A DNA stretch of 26,458 nt from an uncultured Veillonella sp. (GCA_900538355.1 UPXS01000024.1:1-26458); one strand, 5' to 3'; counted from the stretch's first letter, positions 7,347 to 16,652 are shown. Numbers and translations are program-made. The notes: generated by a model not told the origin, from the letters alone.

Positions 7347-8522
7347 CTACTGCTCTCCCAATTTAGCAATAGACGTAAACAACGGATACATAACAGACAC
7401 AACCAAAACGGCTACACCAATCCCCATCAAGGTCAGTAAAATTGGTTCTAATAGTCTCTCAAGACGGGCAATATATTTTGAAAGTATAGATTCATAATAA
7501 TGTCCACAATGTTCTAACATCTTTACGAGTTCCCCACTTTCCTCTCCAATAGAGATCATTTGCCATATAAAGGAATTTCCAATATTCTCAGTTCTCAGGC
7601 TCTCTTCAAAGGAGTGACCTGATAATAATTTAGCCTCTACCTTTTCACTACATTCGGCACCATACATATTGCCCCATAAAGGTCTTGTAATATTCATAGT
7701 GTGAATAATAGAAATTCCAGAATCTAACAAAAGCGCCCAAACTTTTAACATACTTGTATAGTAAATGCAGGTCATCCATTGGTATCGGTGAGCCAACTGC
7801 CAAAGCCAACGATGTACTTTGCGTTTTATACTATGTTGACCATATGCAAAAACCATAGCCCCTAGGCCTACACAATGCAGAATAACAACCACTATGGGAT
7901 GATTCTTTAGCCCTTGTCCTAATGCAAAGAGGGCTCGCGTCATCACTGGTAATGTAATATGCATGGTAGTAAAAACCTTTTCAAAGGATGGAATAATAAA
8001 CAAAATGGTAACAAGAAAAAAAATATTCATTAATACAAGTAAAAATAATGGATAGGAAATAGCACTGATAACCTTTTGCCGCAGCTGTCGCTCCCAATCA
8101 TAGTGACGTGATATATATTGCAAGCTTTCTCCTAATGTACCTGCAGCCTCTCCACTTTCCAATAAAGCCAGTGCAATGGCAGGGCAACCTTCACTTCGTA
8201 ATGCTTGAGACAACGTTTGACCACGCTCAATCGATTCATATAAGGCTGTATACAAAAGGCCTCTCTTTCCCTGACATAATAACTGTAATGCTCGTCGTAA
8301 AGGCACGCCAGATTCGATGAGTAGTCCTAATTGATAGGTTACATCTACCACCATCGTATGATTCCACTTATGTTTCTTCTTATTTACTTGTAAAGTGATT
8401 TTATAAATCTTATATCCATCTCGCTTTAACCGTGTGCCGACCTCCTGTTCTGAATCCGCCCATATTAAACCTTTTATCGTTTCGTTATTCTCATCTTTTA
8501 CGACATATTCATAAGCCTCCAT
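7347..8522 (-). CDS. pilC: PilC/GspF-family inner-membrane platform protein
   Basis: A 391-residue polytopic membrane protein, the usual length for the family. It has a short N-terminal domain (MEAYEYVVKDENNETIKG), two GspF repeats (about 60–180 and 260–385), and three likely membrane segments near 160–185, 205–225 and 365–385. Family features include the stretch around LLESGVPLRRALQLL and the second-repeat IISIGEESGELVKMLE. It forms the base around which the ATPases turn to add or remove pilins. The ATG follows AGGTGAAGG; the gap to pilT is 8 bases. Confidence 0.92.
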   Translation of the reverse strand: MEAYEYVVKDENNETIKGLIWADSEQEVGTRLKRDGYKIYKITLQVNKKKHKWNHTMVVDVTYQLGLLIESGVPLRRALQLLCQGKRGLLYTALYESIERGQTLSQALRSEGCPAIALALLESGEAAGTLGESLQYISRHYDWERQLRQKVISAISYPLFLLVLMNIFFLVTILFIIPSFEKVFTTMHITLPVMTRALFALGQGLKNHPIVVVILHCVGLGAMVFAYGQHSIKRKVHRWLWQLAHRYQWMTCIYYTSMLKVWALLLDSGISIIHTMNITRPLWGNMYGAECSEKVEAKLLSGHSFEESLRTENIGNSFIWQMISIGEESGELVKMLEHCGHYYESILSKYIARLERLLEPILLTLMGIGVAVLVVSVMYPLFTSIAKLGEQ

Positions 8523-8530
8523 ACCTTCAC

Positions 8531-9550
8531 CTACGATAATTGTTGATCCAATAATGTATGTAGTTGTTGCTGAGCGCCATATTGTACCTTCGCATCTCGT
8601 ACGGCCATCTCTAGTGTTTTCATAGGTAGTTGTGTTTCTTGAATAGAAATGATTTGTGGTTCCTTACGAGTACGTATCAGGTTCGCTACCGCATGCGTGT
8701 TTAGCAAAATATCCCGAATGGTAATGAACTTTTTATTCCATCGAAGGAGCCGTTGACATATAACGGCACGTAGTACTTGTGATATTTGACTACGCACCTC
8801 CTCTTGTTGTTCTCCAGGGAATAGTGAAATCATACGGTGAACAGCCATTACAGCCCGCTGTGTATGCATAGTTGCCATCACAAGATGACCTGTTTCTGCT
8901 GCATGAAGAGCAGCCTCTAAGGTTTCACGATCTCGAAGTTCTCCCACCATAATGACATCTGGATCCTCCCGCAATGCATCTCGAATACCGTCAGACATGC
9001 TCTTTATATCTGCACCTAATTGACGTTGATGAATTAACGATTTCTTAGGTTTAAACTCAAATTCGATGGGGTCTTCTAAGGTGATGATGTGGCGCTCCAT
9101 TGTTTGATTTATATAATCAATACAGCAAGCTAAGGTAAAACTTTTACCACTGCCTGTAGGGCCACAGACGAGCAATAAACCATCATGAGATTCACATAAT
9201 TTTTGTAGGAGTTGACCTTCACTATTATCATCCAGTTTAAGTTGTTGATGACACAATAAGCGCAATGTGCCACATATAGTTTGATTAGCTCGATACAGAT
9301 GAACACGAATACGTACACCACAACAGGAACAAGCTTCATCAAGAGATTGCCATTCATACGATGCTATACCACAACGTCTCAAAATATCTTCAATCAACGT
9401 AGTAGTACATACAAATTGAGTAGCCTTTAATCCATCACCATGTCTCAAATAGATAGGCTCACCACATTGTAGATGAATATCTGTTGATGATAAGTGTATA
9501 GCCTCTTCAACAATGGTTTCTAAACTTTCACTATTACAGCATGAGTCCAC
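8531..9550 (-). CDS. pilT: PilT-like pilus retraction ATPase
   Basis: A 339-residue secretion ATPase. Walker A GPTGSGKS at 130–137, Asp box LEDPIE at about 158–163, Walker B VIMVGELRD near 199–207, His box around 224–230, and AVANLIR at 287–293, which corresponds to the PilT signature AIRNLIRE. This signature separates retraction ATPases from assembly ATPases. The N-terminal half holds an unusual number of cysteines (including 4, 5, 74, 76, 77). It starts at GTG 9 bases after AGAGGAGG and overlaps the preceding ATPase gene by 17 bases. Its presence suggests a retractable pilus. Confidence 0.9.
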   Translation of the reverse strand: MDSCCNSESLETIVEEAIHLSSTDIHLQCGEPIYLRHGDGLKATQFVCTTTLIEDILRRCGIASYEWQSLDEACSCCGVRIRVHLYRANQTICGTLRLLCHQQLKLDDNSEGQLLQKLCESHDGLLLVCGPTGSGKSFTLACCIDYINQTMERHIITLEDPIEFEFKPKKSLIHQRQLGADIKSMSDGIRDALREDPDVIMVGELRDRETLEAALHAAETGHLVMATMHTQRAVMAVHRMISLFPGEQQEEVRSQISQVLRAVICQRLLRWNKKFITIRDILLNTHAVANLIRTRKEPQIISIQETQLPMKTLEMAVRDAKVQYGAQQQLHTLLDQQLS

Positions 9551-10544
9551 AACGATGCACCTCCTCTATAGATGTAACATGCTGAACTACGGCTTCACGG
9601 GCAGAATCTTCTAAGGACAGTAATACATGTGCCTCTAATTGATCCCACTGAGCCAAATTAGTAGGTATCTCTAAGTATTCAAATAGAGCAGTCCGCCCGT
9701 GATACGATGTACCATCAAATTTTCTGACTAGACGCTGTGCAATAGCACCCATCAAGGTAGCCCTTATTAAATATGGTTCTACCCCCATATCCATGAGCCG
9801 CGTTACAACGCCTATAGCTGTATTAGTATGAATGGTGGATAATACGCGATGACCAGTTAATGCTGATTTAACAGCCAGCTCTGCTGTCTCCTTATCACGA
9901 ATCTCACCGATCATAATCGTATCTGGATCTTGCCGCAGTACAGATCTTAACCCTTTTGCAAAGGTAAAGCCGATTTTTTCGTTAATACCAATTTGAATGG
10001 CTCCTTTTATTTCAGCCTCTACAGGGTCTTCAAGGCAAATTAGCTTTGTTTCCTCTAAATTCAACATGCGGAGCATCGCATATAAGGTAGCAGTCTTGCC
10101 GCTTCCCGTAGGTCCACAGATAAGTAACAATCCATAAGGACGTTTTAATAGCTGTTCAATATGATCAAAAATATCTGCACGCATGCCTAATGCTTTTAGA
10201 TCCTTATGACTACCTTCGTTACCCATGAGCCGACATACTAATGTCTCACCATATAGGCTAGGCAATGTGGATACGCGCATTGTTACCGATGTATCCTTAT
10301 GACTCCAAGCCCAACGACCATCTTGAGGTAATCTTTTTTCACTAATATCTAACGTACTACATACCTTGATACGGTTAATAATAAGATCTGCCTCTTCGTT
10401 TGATATAGTCATATGCGTTTGTAACAATCCATCTTGTCGTAATCTAATTTGTACACCACTTTTAGTTGGATCAAAGTGAATATCGCTGACATGATGCTCT
10501 AATGCATACAGAATAATATCGTCTAATGTTACATCTACATACAT
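9534..10544 (-). CDS. pilB: PilB/GspE/ComGA-like pilus assembly ATPase
   Basis: First gene of the pilus operon. It powers pilin polymerisation from the cytoplasmic face. Walker A GPTGSGKT at 144–151, LEDPVE at 171–176, Walker B IMIGEIRD at 210–217, His box around 235–243. At 336 residues it lacks the large N-terminal domain of PilB and GspE and is like ComGA. The four-cysteine zinc motif that normally precedes GRTALFEY is missing: the segment reads RLVRKFDGTSYHGRT. The start is the ATG at 10544, 5 bases after AGGAGG; a GTG at 10550 would touch the ribosome site. A small hairpin (10556–10569) abuts this site. Confidence 0.9.
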   Translation of the reverse strand: MYVDVTLDDIILYALEHHVSDIHFDPTKSGVQIRLRQDGLLQTHMTISNEEADLIINRIKVCSTLDISEKRLPQDGRWAWSHKDTSVTMRVSTLPSLYGETLVCRLMGNEGSHKDLKALGMRADIFDHIEQLLKRPYGLLLICGPTGSGKTATLYAMLRMLNLEETKLICLEDPVEAEIKGAIQIGINEKIGFTFAKGLRSVLRQDPDTIMIGEIRDKETAELAVKSALTGHRVLSTIHTNTAIGVVTRLMDMGVEPYLIRATLMGAIAQRLVRKFDGTSYHGRTALFEYLEIPTNLAQWDQLEAHVLLSLEDSAREAVVQHVTSIEEVHRCGLML

Positions 10545-10555
10545 GGTCACCTCCT

Positions 10556-10569
10556 ATACCTTGCGGTAT
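10556..10569 (-). promoter_or_regulatory. Small hairpin next to the pilB ribosome-binding site
   Basis: On the minus strand ATACC GCAA GGTAT forms a 5-bp stem with a GCAA (GNRA) loop directly upstream of AGGAGG. A regulatory role is inference only. Confidence 0.35.
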
Positions 10570-10678
10570 GTTTTTACCTCACACTAGCGTATGGCGTTAT
10601 ATGGTTCGACATCACATCTTTAATTCCTCTTTTATTTTTGAAAATCCACGAAGCGAAAACTTTTGTATTATAGGCATA

Positions 10679-10706
10679 CAAAAAAGGCGCCCCGAAGGGC
10701 GCCCTT
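10679..10706 (-). terminator. Rho-independent terminator after eno
   Basis: Minus-strand GGCGCCC-TTCG-GGGCGCC (10686–10703), a perfect 7-bp GC-rich stem with a UUCG loop, followed by six T. It starts 28 bases after the eno stop and ends the glycolytic operon. A TATAAT on the minus strand (10667–10672) just beyond it could be the -10 of the pilus operon, but I see no good -35. Confidence 0.92.
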
Positions 10707-10731
10707 ATTGGACTATTAGATATAACGTATC

Positions 10732-12015
10732 TTATTTTAAATTATAGAAAACGTCATTACCTTTATATTGAGCTGTTTCATATAACATTTCTTCAATGCG
10801 AAGCAATTGGTTATATTTTGCTACACGTTCAGAACGAGCAGGTGCACCTGTCTTAATTTGGCCAGCATTTACAGCTACCGCAATATCTGCGATAAATGTA
10901 TCTTCTGTTTCGCCAGAGCGGTGAGATACTACACATGTATAGCCAGCGCGTTTAGCAAGCTCCATAGCGTCGAATGCTTCTGTTAAAGTACCGATTTGGT
11001 TTACTTTTACAAGAATGGAGTTACCTACACCAAGTTCAATACCACGAGCCAAACGTTTTGTGTTAGTTACGAATAAATCATCACCAACAAGTTGTACGCG
11101 ACCGCCAAGGCGTTCTGTCAACAATTTCCAGCCATCCCAATCTTCTTCAGCAAGACCATCTTCGATGGATACGATTGGGTATTTACCTACTAAGTATTCA
11201 TAGAACTCTACCATCTCAGCAGCTGTTTTAACTTTGCCTTCACCAGCTAAATTGTATTTGCCATCTTCATAGAATTCGGAAGATGCAGAGTCAAGAGCTA
11301 ATTTGAAGTCTTTACCAGGTTCATAACCAGCCGCTTTAATAGCTTCACAAATGACTTCTAATGCTTCTTCGTTAGATGCCAAGTTTGGTGCAAAGCCACC
11401 TTCATCACCTACGGCAGTGCTAAGGCCTTTATCATGAAGTACAGATTTCAATGTATGATATACTTCTGCACAGCTACGAAGAGCTTCTGCGAAGGAAGTT
11501 GCGCCTACAGGCATGATCATAAATTCTTGAATATCTACGTTATTATCTGCATGTGCGCCACCGTTCAAGATGTTCATCATAGGAACTGGTAATTCTTTTG
11601 CGTTGAAACCGCCAAGGTATGCAAATAATGGCAAATCTAAAGATTCTGCTGCTGCACGAGCTACAGCCATAGAAACACCAAGAATTGCATTAGCACCAAG
11701 GTTAGATTTATTGTCTGTACCATCTAATTTCAACATCAAGTTATCGATTGCTACTTGTTCAGTCGCATCATAACCAATAATGGCAGGACCGATTTTAGCA
11801 TTTACATTGTCGATAGCTGTTAATACACCTTTACCAGAGTAACGGGATTTATCACCATCACGTAATTCTACAGCTTCAAACTTACCTGTAGAAGCGCCGG
11901 ATGGAACCGCTGCTGTTGCAATAGTGCCATCTTCTAAACATACTTCAACTTCAACAGTTGGGTTACCGCGGGAATCTAAAATTTCTCTTGCAATGACTTG
12001 TTCAATTACTGCCAT
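10732..12015 (-). CDS. eno: Enolase
   Basis: Converts 2-phosphoglycerate to phosphoenolpyruvate, using Mg2+, in the cytoplasm. The 427 residues fit the family. Metal ligands are seen at Asp242, Glu285 and Asp312; the catalytic pair is the Glu in GDEGGFAP (203–210) and Lys337 in SILVKVNQIGT. The signature SHRSGETED follows at 364–372. GAGGTGAAGAA precedes the ATG. It is the last gene of the glycolytic set and is separated from gpmI by 122 bases that contain a possible extra promoter, so it may be transcribed both with the operon and alone. Confidence 0.98.
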   Translation of the reverse strand: MAVIEQVIAREILDSRGNPTVEVEVCLEDGTIATAAVPSGASTGKFEAVELRDGDKSRYSGKGVLTAIDNVNAKIGPAIIGYDATEQVAIDNLMLKLDGTDNKSNLGANAILGVSMAVARAAAESLDLPLFAYLGGFNAKELPVPMMNILNGGAHADNNVDIQEFMIMPVGATSFAEALRSCAEVYHTLKSVLHDKGLSTAVGDEGGFAPNLASNEEALEVICEAIKAAGYEPGKDFKLALDSASSEFYEDGKYNLAGEGKVKTAAEMVEFYEYLVGKYPIVSIEDGLAEEDWDGWKLLTERLGGRVQLVGDDLFVTNTKRLARGIELGVGNSILVKVNQIGTLTEAFDAMELAKRAGYTCVVSHRSGETEDTFIADIAVAVNAGQIKTGAPARSERVAKYNQLLRIEEMLYETAQYKGNDVFYNLK

Positions 12016-12046
12016 TTCTTCACCTCATAAAATCTAACGGAACGAC

Positions 12047-12067
12047 TGTCATATGACAATCATTATA
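12047..12067 (-). promoter_or_regulatory. Possible eno promoter -10 box with adjacent palindrome
   Basis: Minus-strand TATAAT (12062–12067) is followed 3 bases later by a perfect 12-bp palindrome, TGTCATATGACA (12047–12058), which would span the transcription start. No convincing -35 box is visible, so this is tentative. Confidence 0.35.
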
Positions 12068-12137
12068 TATTGAGTTAAACCATATAGGCTTATCACTCTA
12101 ATTAACTATAAATATAGTGAAAGCTAAAATCTCTACA

Positions 12138-13664
12138 TTATGCTTTTTTTATCAAACTATGACCAGTCATGGATTTTGGTTGATCTATGCCAGCCAAGTC
12201 TAATAATGTGGGAGCAATATCACATAATTTACCGGATTCTAATGTAGCCGATTTTAGAGTATCACTCATTAAAATTAACGGTACCAAGTTCGTTGTATGT
12301 GCTGTATGCACCTTACCTGTTTCATGGTTAACCATAAGCTCTGCATTACCATGGTCTGCGGTAATTAACAAGTGGCCATTCTTACTGCGTATAGCCTCTA
12401 CGATACGACCTAAACAAGTATCTACCGCTTGCACTGCTTTAACAGCTGCTTCAAAGCTACCTGTATGACCGACCATATCTGGGTTTGCAAAGTTCAAGAT
12501 AATCATGTCATATCGTTCATCTTGAATAGCTTGTACAACCTTATCAGTCACTTCATAAGCGCTCATCTCAGGTTGTAAATCATAGGTTGCTACTTGAGGT
12601 GATTTTACAAGGACACGGTCCTCGCCTTCAAATGGTTCCTCTTTACCACCGTTGAAGAAATACGTCACATGGGCATATTTCTCTGTTTCGGCAATACGCA
12701 ATTGACGATAGCCACCTACACTGAGTACTTCGCCTAATGTTTCTGACAAGATGTCCTTTTCGTACACAATATGTACTGGCAAGCCATCTTCATATTTTGT
12801 CATAGTCGCCATATACAAAGATAGCAGTTCACGGTTAAAGCCATCAAATTCTGGCAATACTAAAGCTTTTGTAAGTTCACGTCCACGGTCTGGACGGAAG
12901 TTACAGAAGATAACAGCGTCACCATTCTTAATAGTTCCTTCAGCATCAATCACTGTAGGAAGTACAAACTCATCAGCTGCATCCTTATCATAGGATTGTT
13001 GTACCGCTTCACAAGCTGATGCGGCTCTTTCACCTTGACCATGTACAATCGCATTGTAAGCAAGTTCCACACGGTCCCAACGATTATCTCGATCCATTGC
13101 ATAATAGCGACCACTTACGGTGGCAATTTTACCACAGTTTAGTTCTGTCATGTATGCTTCTAAATCTTTGATATAACCTTGTGCACATTGAGGTGCTACA
13201 TCACGCCCGTCAAGCAGTGCATGTACATATACATGTTCAATACCATTATCATGAGCACCCTTGATAACTGCCTTGATATGTTCTAGGGAACAATGTACAT
13301 TACCATCAGATACTAAACCAATAACGTGTAAGCTTTGTTTTTTTGCTTCATCATATAGTTCACGCATGACAGGACGATTATAAAACTCGCCAGATTCAAC
13401 GTCTTTAGTAATACGAGTTAAATCTTGGTACACAATGCGACCAGAGCCAAGGTTTAAATGGCCAACCTCAGAATTCCCCATTTGGCCTTCTGGCAGGCCT
13501 ACTGCTAGTCCTGATGCTTCTAATTTTGTATGTGGATACGTATCCCATAATTGATTAAAACAGTGCGGCTTCGCCTGTACTACAGCATTGGTTGTATCTG
13601 ATTGATCTCCCATGCCAAAGCCATCTAGGATGACTAGCATTACGGGAGCCTTTAATTTAGCCAT
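12138..13664 (-). CDS. gpmI: 2,3-bisphosphoglycerate-independent phosphoglycerate mutase
   Basis: Interconverts 3- and 2-phosphoglycerate by a phosphoserine mechanism with two Mn2+ ions; member of the alkaline phosphatase superfamily. 508 residues, normal for the family. LDGFG at 13–17 holds the first metal Asp14, Ser65 in MGNSEVGH is the phosphorylated serine, and ADHGNAE near residue 440 carries C-terminal metal ligands. GAGG lies 6 bases before the ATG at 13664; an earlier in-frame ATG at 13676 overlaps that site and is not likely. The gene begins 14 bases after the tpiA stop. Confidence 0.97.
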   Translation of the reverse strand: MAKLKAPVMLVILDGFGMGDQSDTTNAVVQAKPHCFNQLWDTYPHTKLEASGLAVGLPEGQMGNSEVGHLNLGSGRIVYQDLTRITKDVESGEFYNRPVMRELYDEAKKQSLHVIGLVSDGNVHCSLEHIKAVIKGAHDNGIEHVYVHALLDGRDVAPQCAQGYIKDLEAYMTELNCGKIATVSGRYYAMDRDNRWDRVELAYNAIVHGQGERAASACEAVQQSYDKDAADEFVLPTVIDAEGTIKNGDAVIFCNFRPDRGRELTKALVLPEFDGFNRELLSLYMATMTKYEDGLPVHIVYEKDILSETLGEVLSVGGYRQLRIAETEKYAHVTYFFNGGKEEPFEGEDRVLVKSPQVATYDLQPEMSAYEVTDKVVQAIQDERYDMIILNFANPDMVGHTGSFEAAVKAVQAVDTCLGRIVEAIRSKNGHLLITADHGNAELMVNHETGKVHTAHTTNLVPLILMSDTLKSATLESGKLCDIAPTLLDLAGIDQPKSMTGHSLIKKA

Positions 13665-13677
13665 TTTTAACCTCATA

Positions 13678-14448
13678 TTAAGCGCTTACTTGATTCGCCG
13701 CTTTAATAATATCTATAAATTCATCAACTACTAAAGATGCACCACCTACGAGTGCCCCATCAATATTAGGTTCTCCTAGGATTTCGAGAGCATTTTCAGA
13801 TTTAACACTACCACCGTATTGGATGCGCACAGCATCAGCAGTCTCATCATCGTATAAAGAGCGTATGTAATCGCGAATTTCTTTACATACTTCTTCAGCT
13901 TGATCAGCAGTTGCTGTTTTTCCTGTACCGATAGCCCAAATTGGTTCGTACGCAACAATCAATTGGCTAACTTGTTCCTTTGGAACATCAACCAAAGCAC
14001 CTTTAAGTTGAGACGTAATCCAGTCAAGAGTATGACCGGACTCACGTTGTTCTAAACTTTCACCAACACAGACAATAGGTGTCAAATTATGGTGGAATGC
14101 ACTTTTAATTTTTGCATTTACAGTCTCATCTGTTTCACCATAATATTCACGGCGTTCAGAGTGACCAATGATAACATAATTGACGCCTACCTCTGTAAGC
14201 ATAAGTGGCGAAATTTCACCAGTGAATGCACCAGCATCATGATAATCCATGGTTTGTGCGCCTACTGCAATAGCCGTATCGCGTGTTAATGCTACAGCAC
14301 GTTCAATAGCTGTAAAAGGCGGGCAAACAACTACATCACAGGATAATTCCATATCTTGTAACACGCTGTTAAACGCTTCGATCAGGATAGATCCAGACGC
14401 AATGGTGCCATTCATTTTCCAATTTCCTGCAATAATGGGTTTTCTCAT
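13678..14448 (-). CDS. tpiA: Triosephosphate isomerase
   Basis: Interconverts dihydroxyacetone phosphate and glyceraldehyde 3-phosphate. 256 residues forming a TIM barrel. Active-site residues: Lys11 in GNWKMNG, His96 in IIGHSERR, Glu168 in AYEPIWAIGTGK; the phosphate loops GGSV and GGASL are also present. The start at 14448 follows GAGG by 6 bases, and the ATG comes 1 base after the pgk stop codon (TAATATG), so translation is probably coupled. The longer frame to 14472 lies inside pgk. Confidence 0.98.
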   Translation of the reverse strand: MRKPIIAGNWKMNGTIASGSILIEAFNSVLQDMELSCDVVVCPPFTAIERAVALTRDTAIAVGAQTMDYHDAGAFTGEISPLMLTEVGVNYVIIGHSERREYYGETDETVNAKIKSAFHHNLTPIVCVGESLEQRESGHTLDWITSQLKGALVDVPKEQVSQLIVAYEPIWAIGTGKTATADQAEEVCKEIRDYIRSLYDDETADAVRIQYGGSVKSENALEILGEPNIDGALVGGASLVVDEFIDIIKAANQVSA

Positions 14449-14449
14449 A

Positions 14450-15628
14450 TTATGCCTCAGACAATGCAGCAATACCTGGTAGGATTTTACCTTCTAAGAA
14501 TTCCAAGGATGCGCCACCACCTGTGGAGATATGACTAATCTTATCTGCTAAGCCACTTTTTTCAATAGCCGCTACAGAGTCACCACCACCAACGATAGTC
14601 ATCGCATCGGATTCAGCTACAGCTTTTGCTACCGCATTTGTACCAGCTGCAAAGTTTTCCATTTCAAATACGCCCATTGGACCATTCCAAATAATAGTCT
14701 TCATTGGCGCCAATGCTTCTACATATAGCTCACGTGTTTTAGGGCCGATATCTAGAACCATCCAACCATCTTCAATATTTTCAACGTCAACGATTTTCGT
14801 ATTAGCATCGTTGCTGAAAGCATCAGCTACTACAGCATCGATTGGAGTCAATAATTTAGCCCCTGCTACACGTGCTTCCATAACAAGATCTGTAGCGATA
14901 GCTTCTTGACCTTCTTCAAATAAGGAGCTACCGATGTTACAGCCTTGTGCTTTAATGAAAGCATTTGCCATACCGCCGCCGATGATCATGACATCAACTT
15001 TAGGTAATAAATTAGAAATTACAGAAATTTTATCTGTTACCTTAGCACCGCCGATGATAGCAGCCATAGGTGTTTTAGGATGTACAACCGCTGCACTTAA
15101 TGCTTCAATTTCTTTTTTAAGCAAGAAGCCTGCTGCCATAGGAATATAATCAGCAATACCAACTACGGACGCTGCATTACGGTGAGAAACACCAAATGCA
15201 TCGTTGATAGCTACATCAGCAAGAGATGCTAATTGTTTAGCAAACTCAGGATCGTTTTTAGTTTCTTCATTGTGGTAACGCAAGTTTTCAAGCATCAATA
15301 CTTCACCAGGTTGTAATGCTTTTACAGCTTCTTCAACCTTAGGTCCAATGCAGTCATCTACAAATGCTACTGGCTTATTGATAAGCTCAGATAAATGTTT
15401 TGCACATGGTGCTAAAGACATTTCCGGTTTGCGTTCCCCTTTTGGGCGACCAAAATGAGAAGCAAGAATAACCTTTGCTCCTTTTTCAATTAAATAATTG
15501 ATAGTAGGCAATGCACTACGAATACGAGTGTCATCAGTGATGACACCGTCTTTCATGGGAACATTAAAATCAACACGAACAAATACTGTTTTGTTGTCTA
15601 CTTGTAAATTATCGATTGTTTGTTTCAT
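14450..15628 (-). CDS. pgk: Phosphoglycerate kinase
   Basis: Transfers phosphate from 1,3-bisphosphoglycerate to ADP, the first ATP-yielding step of glycolysis. 392 residues, two Rossmann-like lobes. Substrate-site features: VFVRVDFNVP near the N-terminus, SHFGRPKGE, and the C-terminal GGGDSVAA and STGGGASLEFLEG. The ATG at 15628 is 5 bases after GGAGG; the frame also has a TTG immediately before it, which is less likely. It lies 13 bases after gap. Confidence 0.98.
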   Translation of the reverse strand: MKQTIDNLQVDNKTVFVRVDFNVPMKDGVITDDTRIRSALPTINYLIEKGAKVILASHFGRPKGERKPEMSLAPCAKHLSELINKPVAFVDDCIGPKVEEAVKALQPGEVLMLENLRYHNEETKNDPEFAKQLASLADVAINDAFGVSHRNAASVVGIADYIPMAAGFLLKKEIEALSAAVVHPKTPMAAIIGGAKVTDKISVISNLLPKVDVMIIGGGMANAFIKAQGCNIGSSLFEEGQEAIATDLVMEARVAGAKLLTPIDAVVADAFSNDANTKIVDVENIEDGWMVLDIGPKTRELYVEALAPMKTIIWNGPMGVFEMENFAAGTNAVAKAVAESDAMTIVGGGDSVAAIEKSGLADKISHISTGGGASLEFLEGKILPGIAALSEA

Positions 15629-15641
15629 CAAAGCCTCCCGA

Positions 15642-16652
15642 TTATAAGCCTTTGCTTGCTACGAATGCTACCATATCGATAAGACGTTCGGAGTAACCCC
15701 ATTCGTTATCATACCAAGAAACAACTTTTACCATGTTACCATCCATAACCATAGTTAAATCAGCATCAACAATAGAGCTACGTGGGTCAGAGCTAAAATC
15801 GCAAGATACCAATGGCACATCAGATACACCAAGAATACCTTTTAATTCGCCAGCTGCTGCTTTACGGAATGCTTCGTTGATTTCTTCTTTAGTAGCAGGT
15901 TTTTCAAGTTCGCAAACAAGATCTGTAGCAGATACATCTGGAGTAGGAACGCGCAATGCGAAACCGTCTAATTTACCTTTTAATTGAGGCAATACTTTTG
16001 CAACCGCTTTTGCTGCACCAGTTGTTGTAGGAATAATAGACATTGCTGCTGCACGAGCACGACGAGGGTCTTTATGACGTGCATCAAGAATTTTTTGGTC
16101 ATTTGTATAGGAATGAATTGTAGTCATCATACCGCGTTTGATACCGAATTCATCGCATAAAACTTTAGCAAATGGAGCCAAGCAGTTTGTTGTACAAGAT
16201 GCATTAGAGATAATGTGATGTTTTGCAGGATCATACATATCTTGGTTAACGCCCATAACCATAGTTAAATCTTCGTTTTTACCAGGTGCAGAAATCAATA
16301 CTTTTTTTACAGTAGGTTGATTCAAATGAACTTTTGCTTCCTCTGCGTCACGGTATTTACCAGTACATTCTATAACGATTTCCACGCCTTCTTCAGACCA
16401 AGGCAATTTAGATGCATCGCGGTCATGGAATACACGGATTTTTTTACCGTCAACGTAGATATTGTCATCATCAAATGTTACTTCATTAGGAATTGTACCA
16501 TGAACAGAGTCATATTTTAACAATAATGCAGTACCTTCATTATCGCCAGTAGCATTGATTGCTACAACTTCTACGTCAGGATTATTAATCGCTGCACGTA
16601 CTACACATTTACCAATACGACCAAAACCGTTAATACCAACTTTTACTGCCAT
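15642..16652 (-). CDS. gap: Glyceraldehyde-3-phosphate dehydrogenase
   Basis: Oxidises and phosphorylates glyceraldehyde 3-phosphate, reducing NAD(P)+. 336 residues. GINGFGRIG at 7–15 is the dinucleotide fold; Cys153 in SNASCTTNC is the catalytic nucleophile and the following HSYTNDQ region carries the conserved His. Residues 31–37 read AINATGD: the Asp that in many NAD-specific enzymes follows the Asn (ND motif) is Ala34. This change occurs in some clostridial-type and NADP-using enzymes, so cofactor choice is open. AGGAGG lies 8 bases before the ATG. It follows cggR after 58 bases that contain a stem-loop. Confidence 0.97.
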   Translation of the reverse strand: MAVKVGINGFGRIGKCVVRAAINNPDVEVVAINATGDNEGTALLLKYDSVHGTIPNEVTFDDDNIYVDGKKIRVFHDRDASKLPWSEEGVEIVIECTGKYRDAEEAKVHLNQPTVKKVLISAPGKNEDLTMVMGVNQDMYDPAKHHIISNASCTTNCLAPFAKVLCDEFGIKRGMMTTIHSYTNDQKILDARHKDPRRARAAAMSIIPTTTGAAKAVAKVLPQLKGKLDGFALRVPTPDVSATDLVCELEKPATKEEINEAFRKAAAGELKGILGVSDVPLVSCDFSSDPRSSIVDADLTMVMDGNMVKVVSWYDNEWGYSERLIDMVAFVASKGL

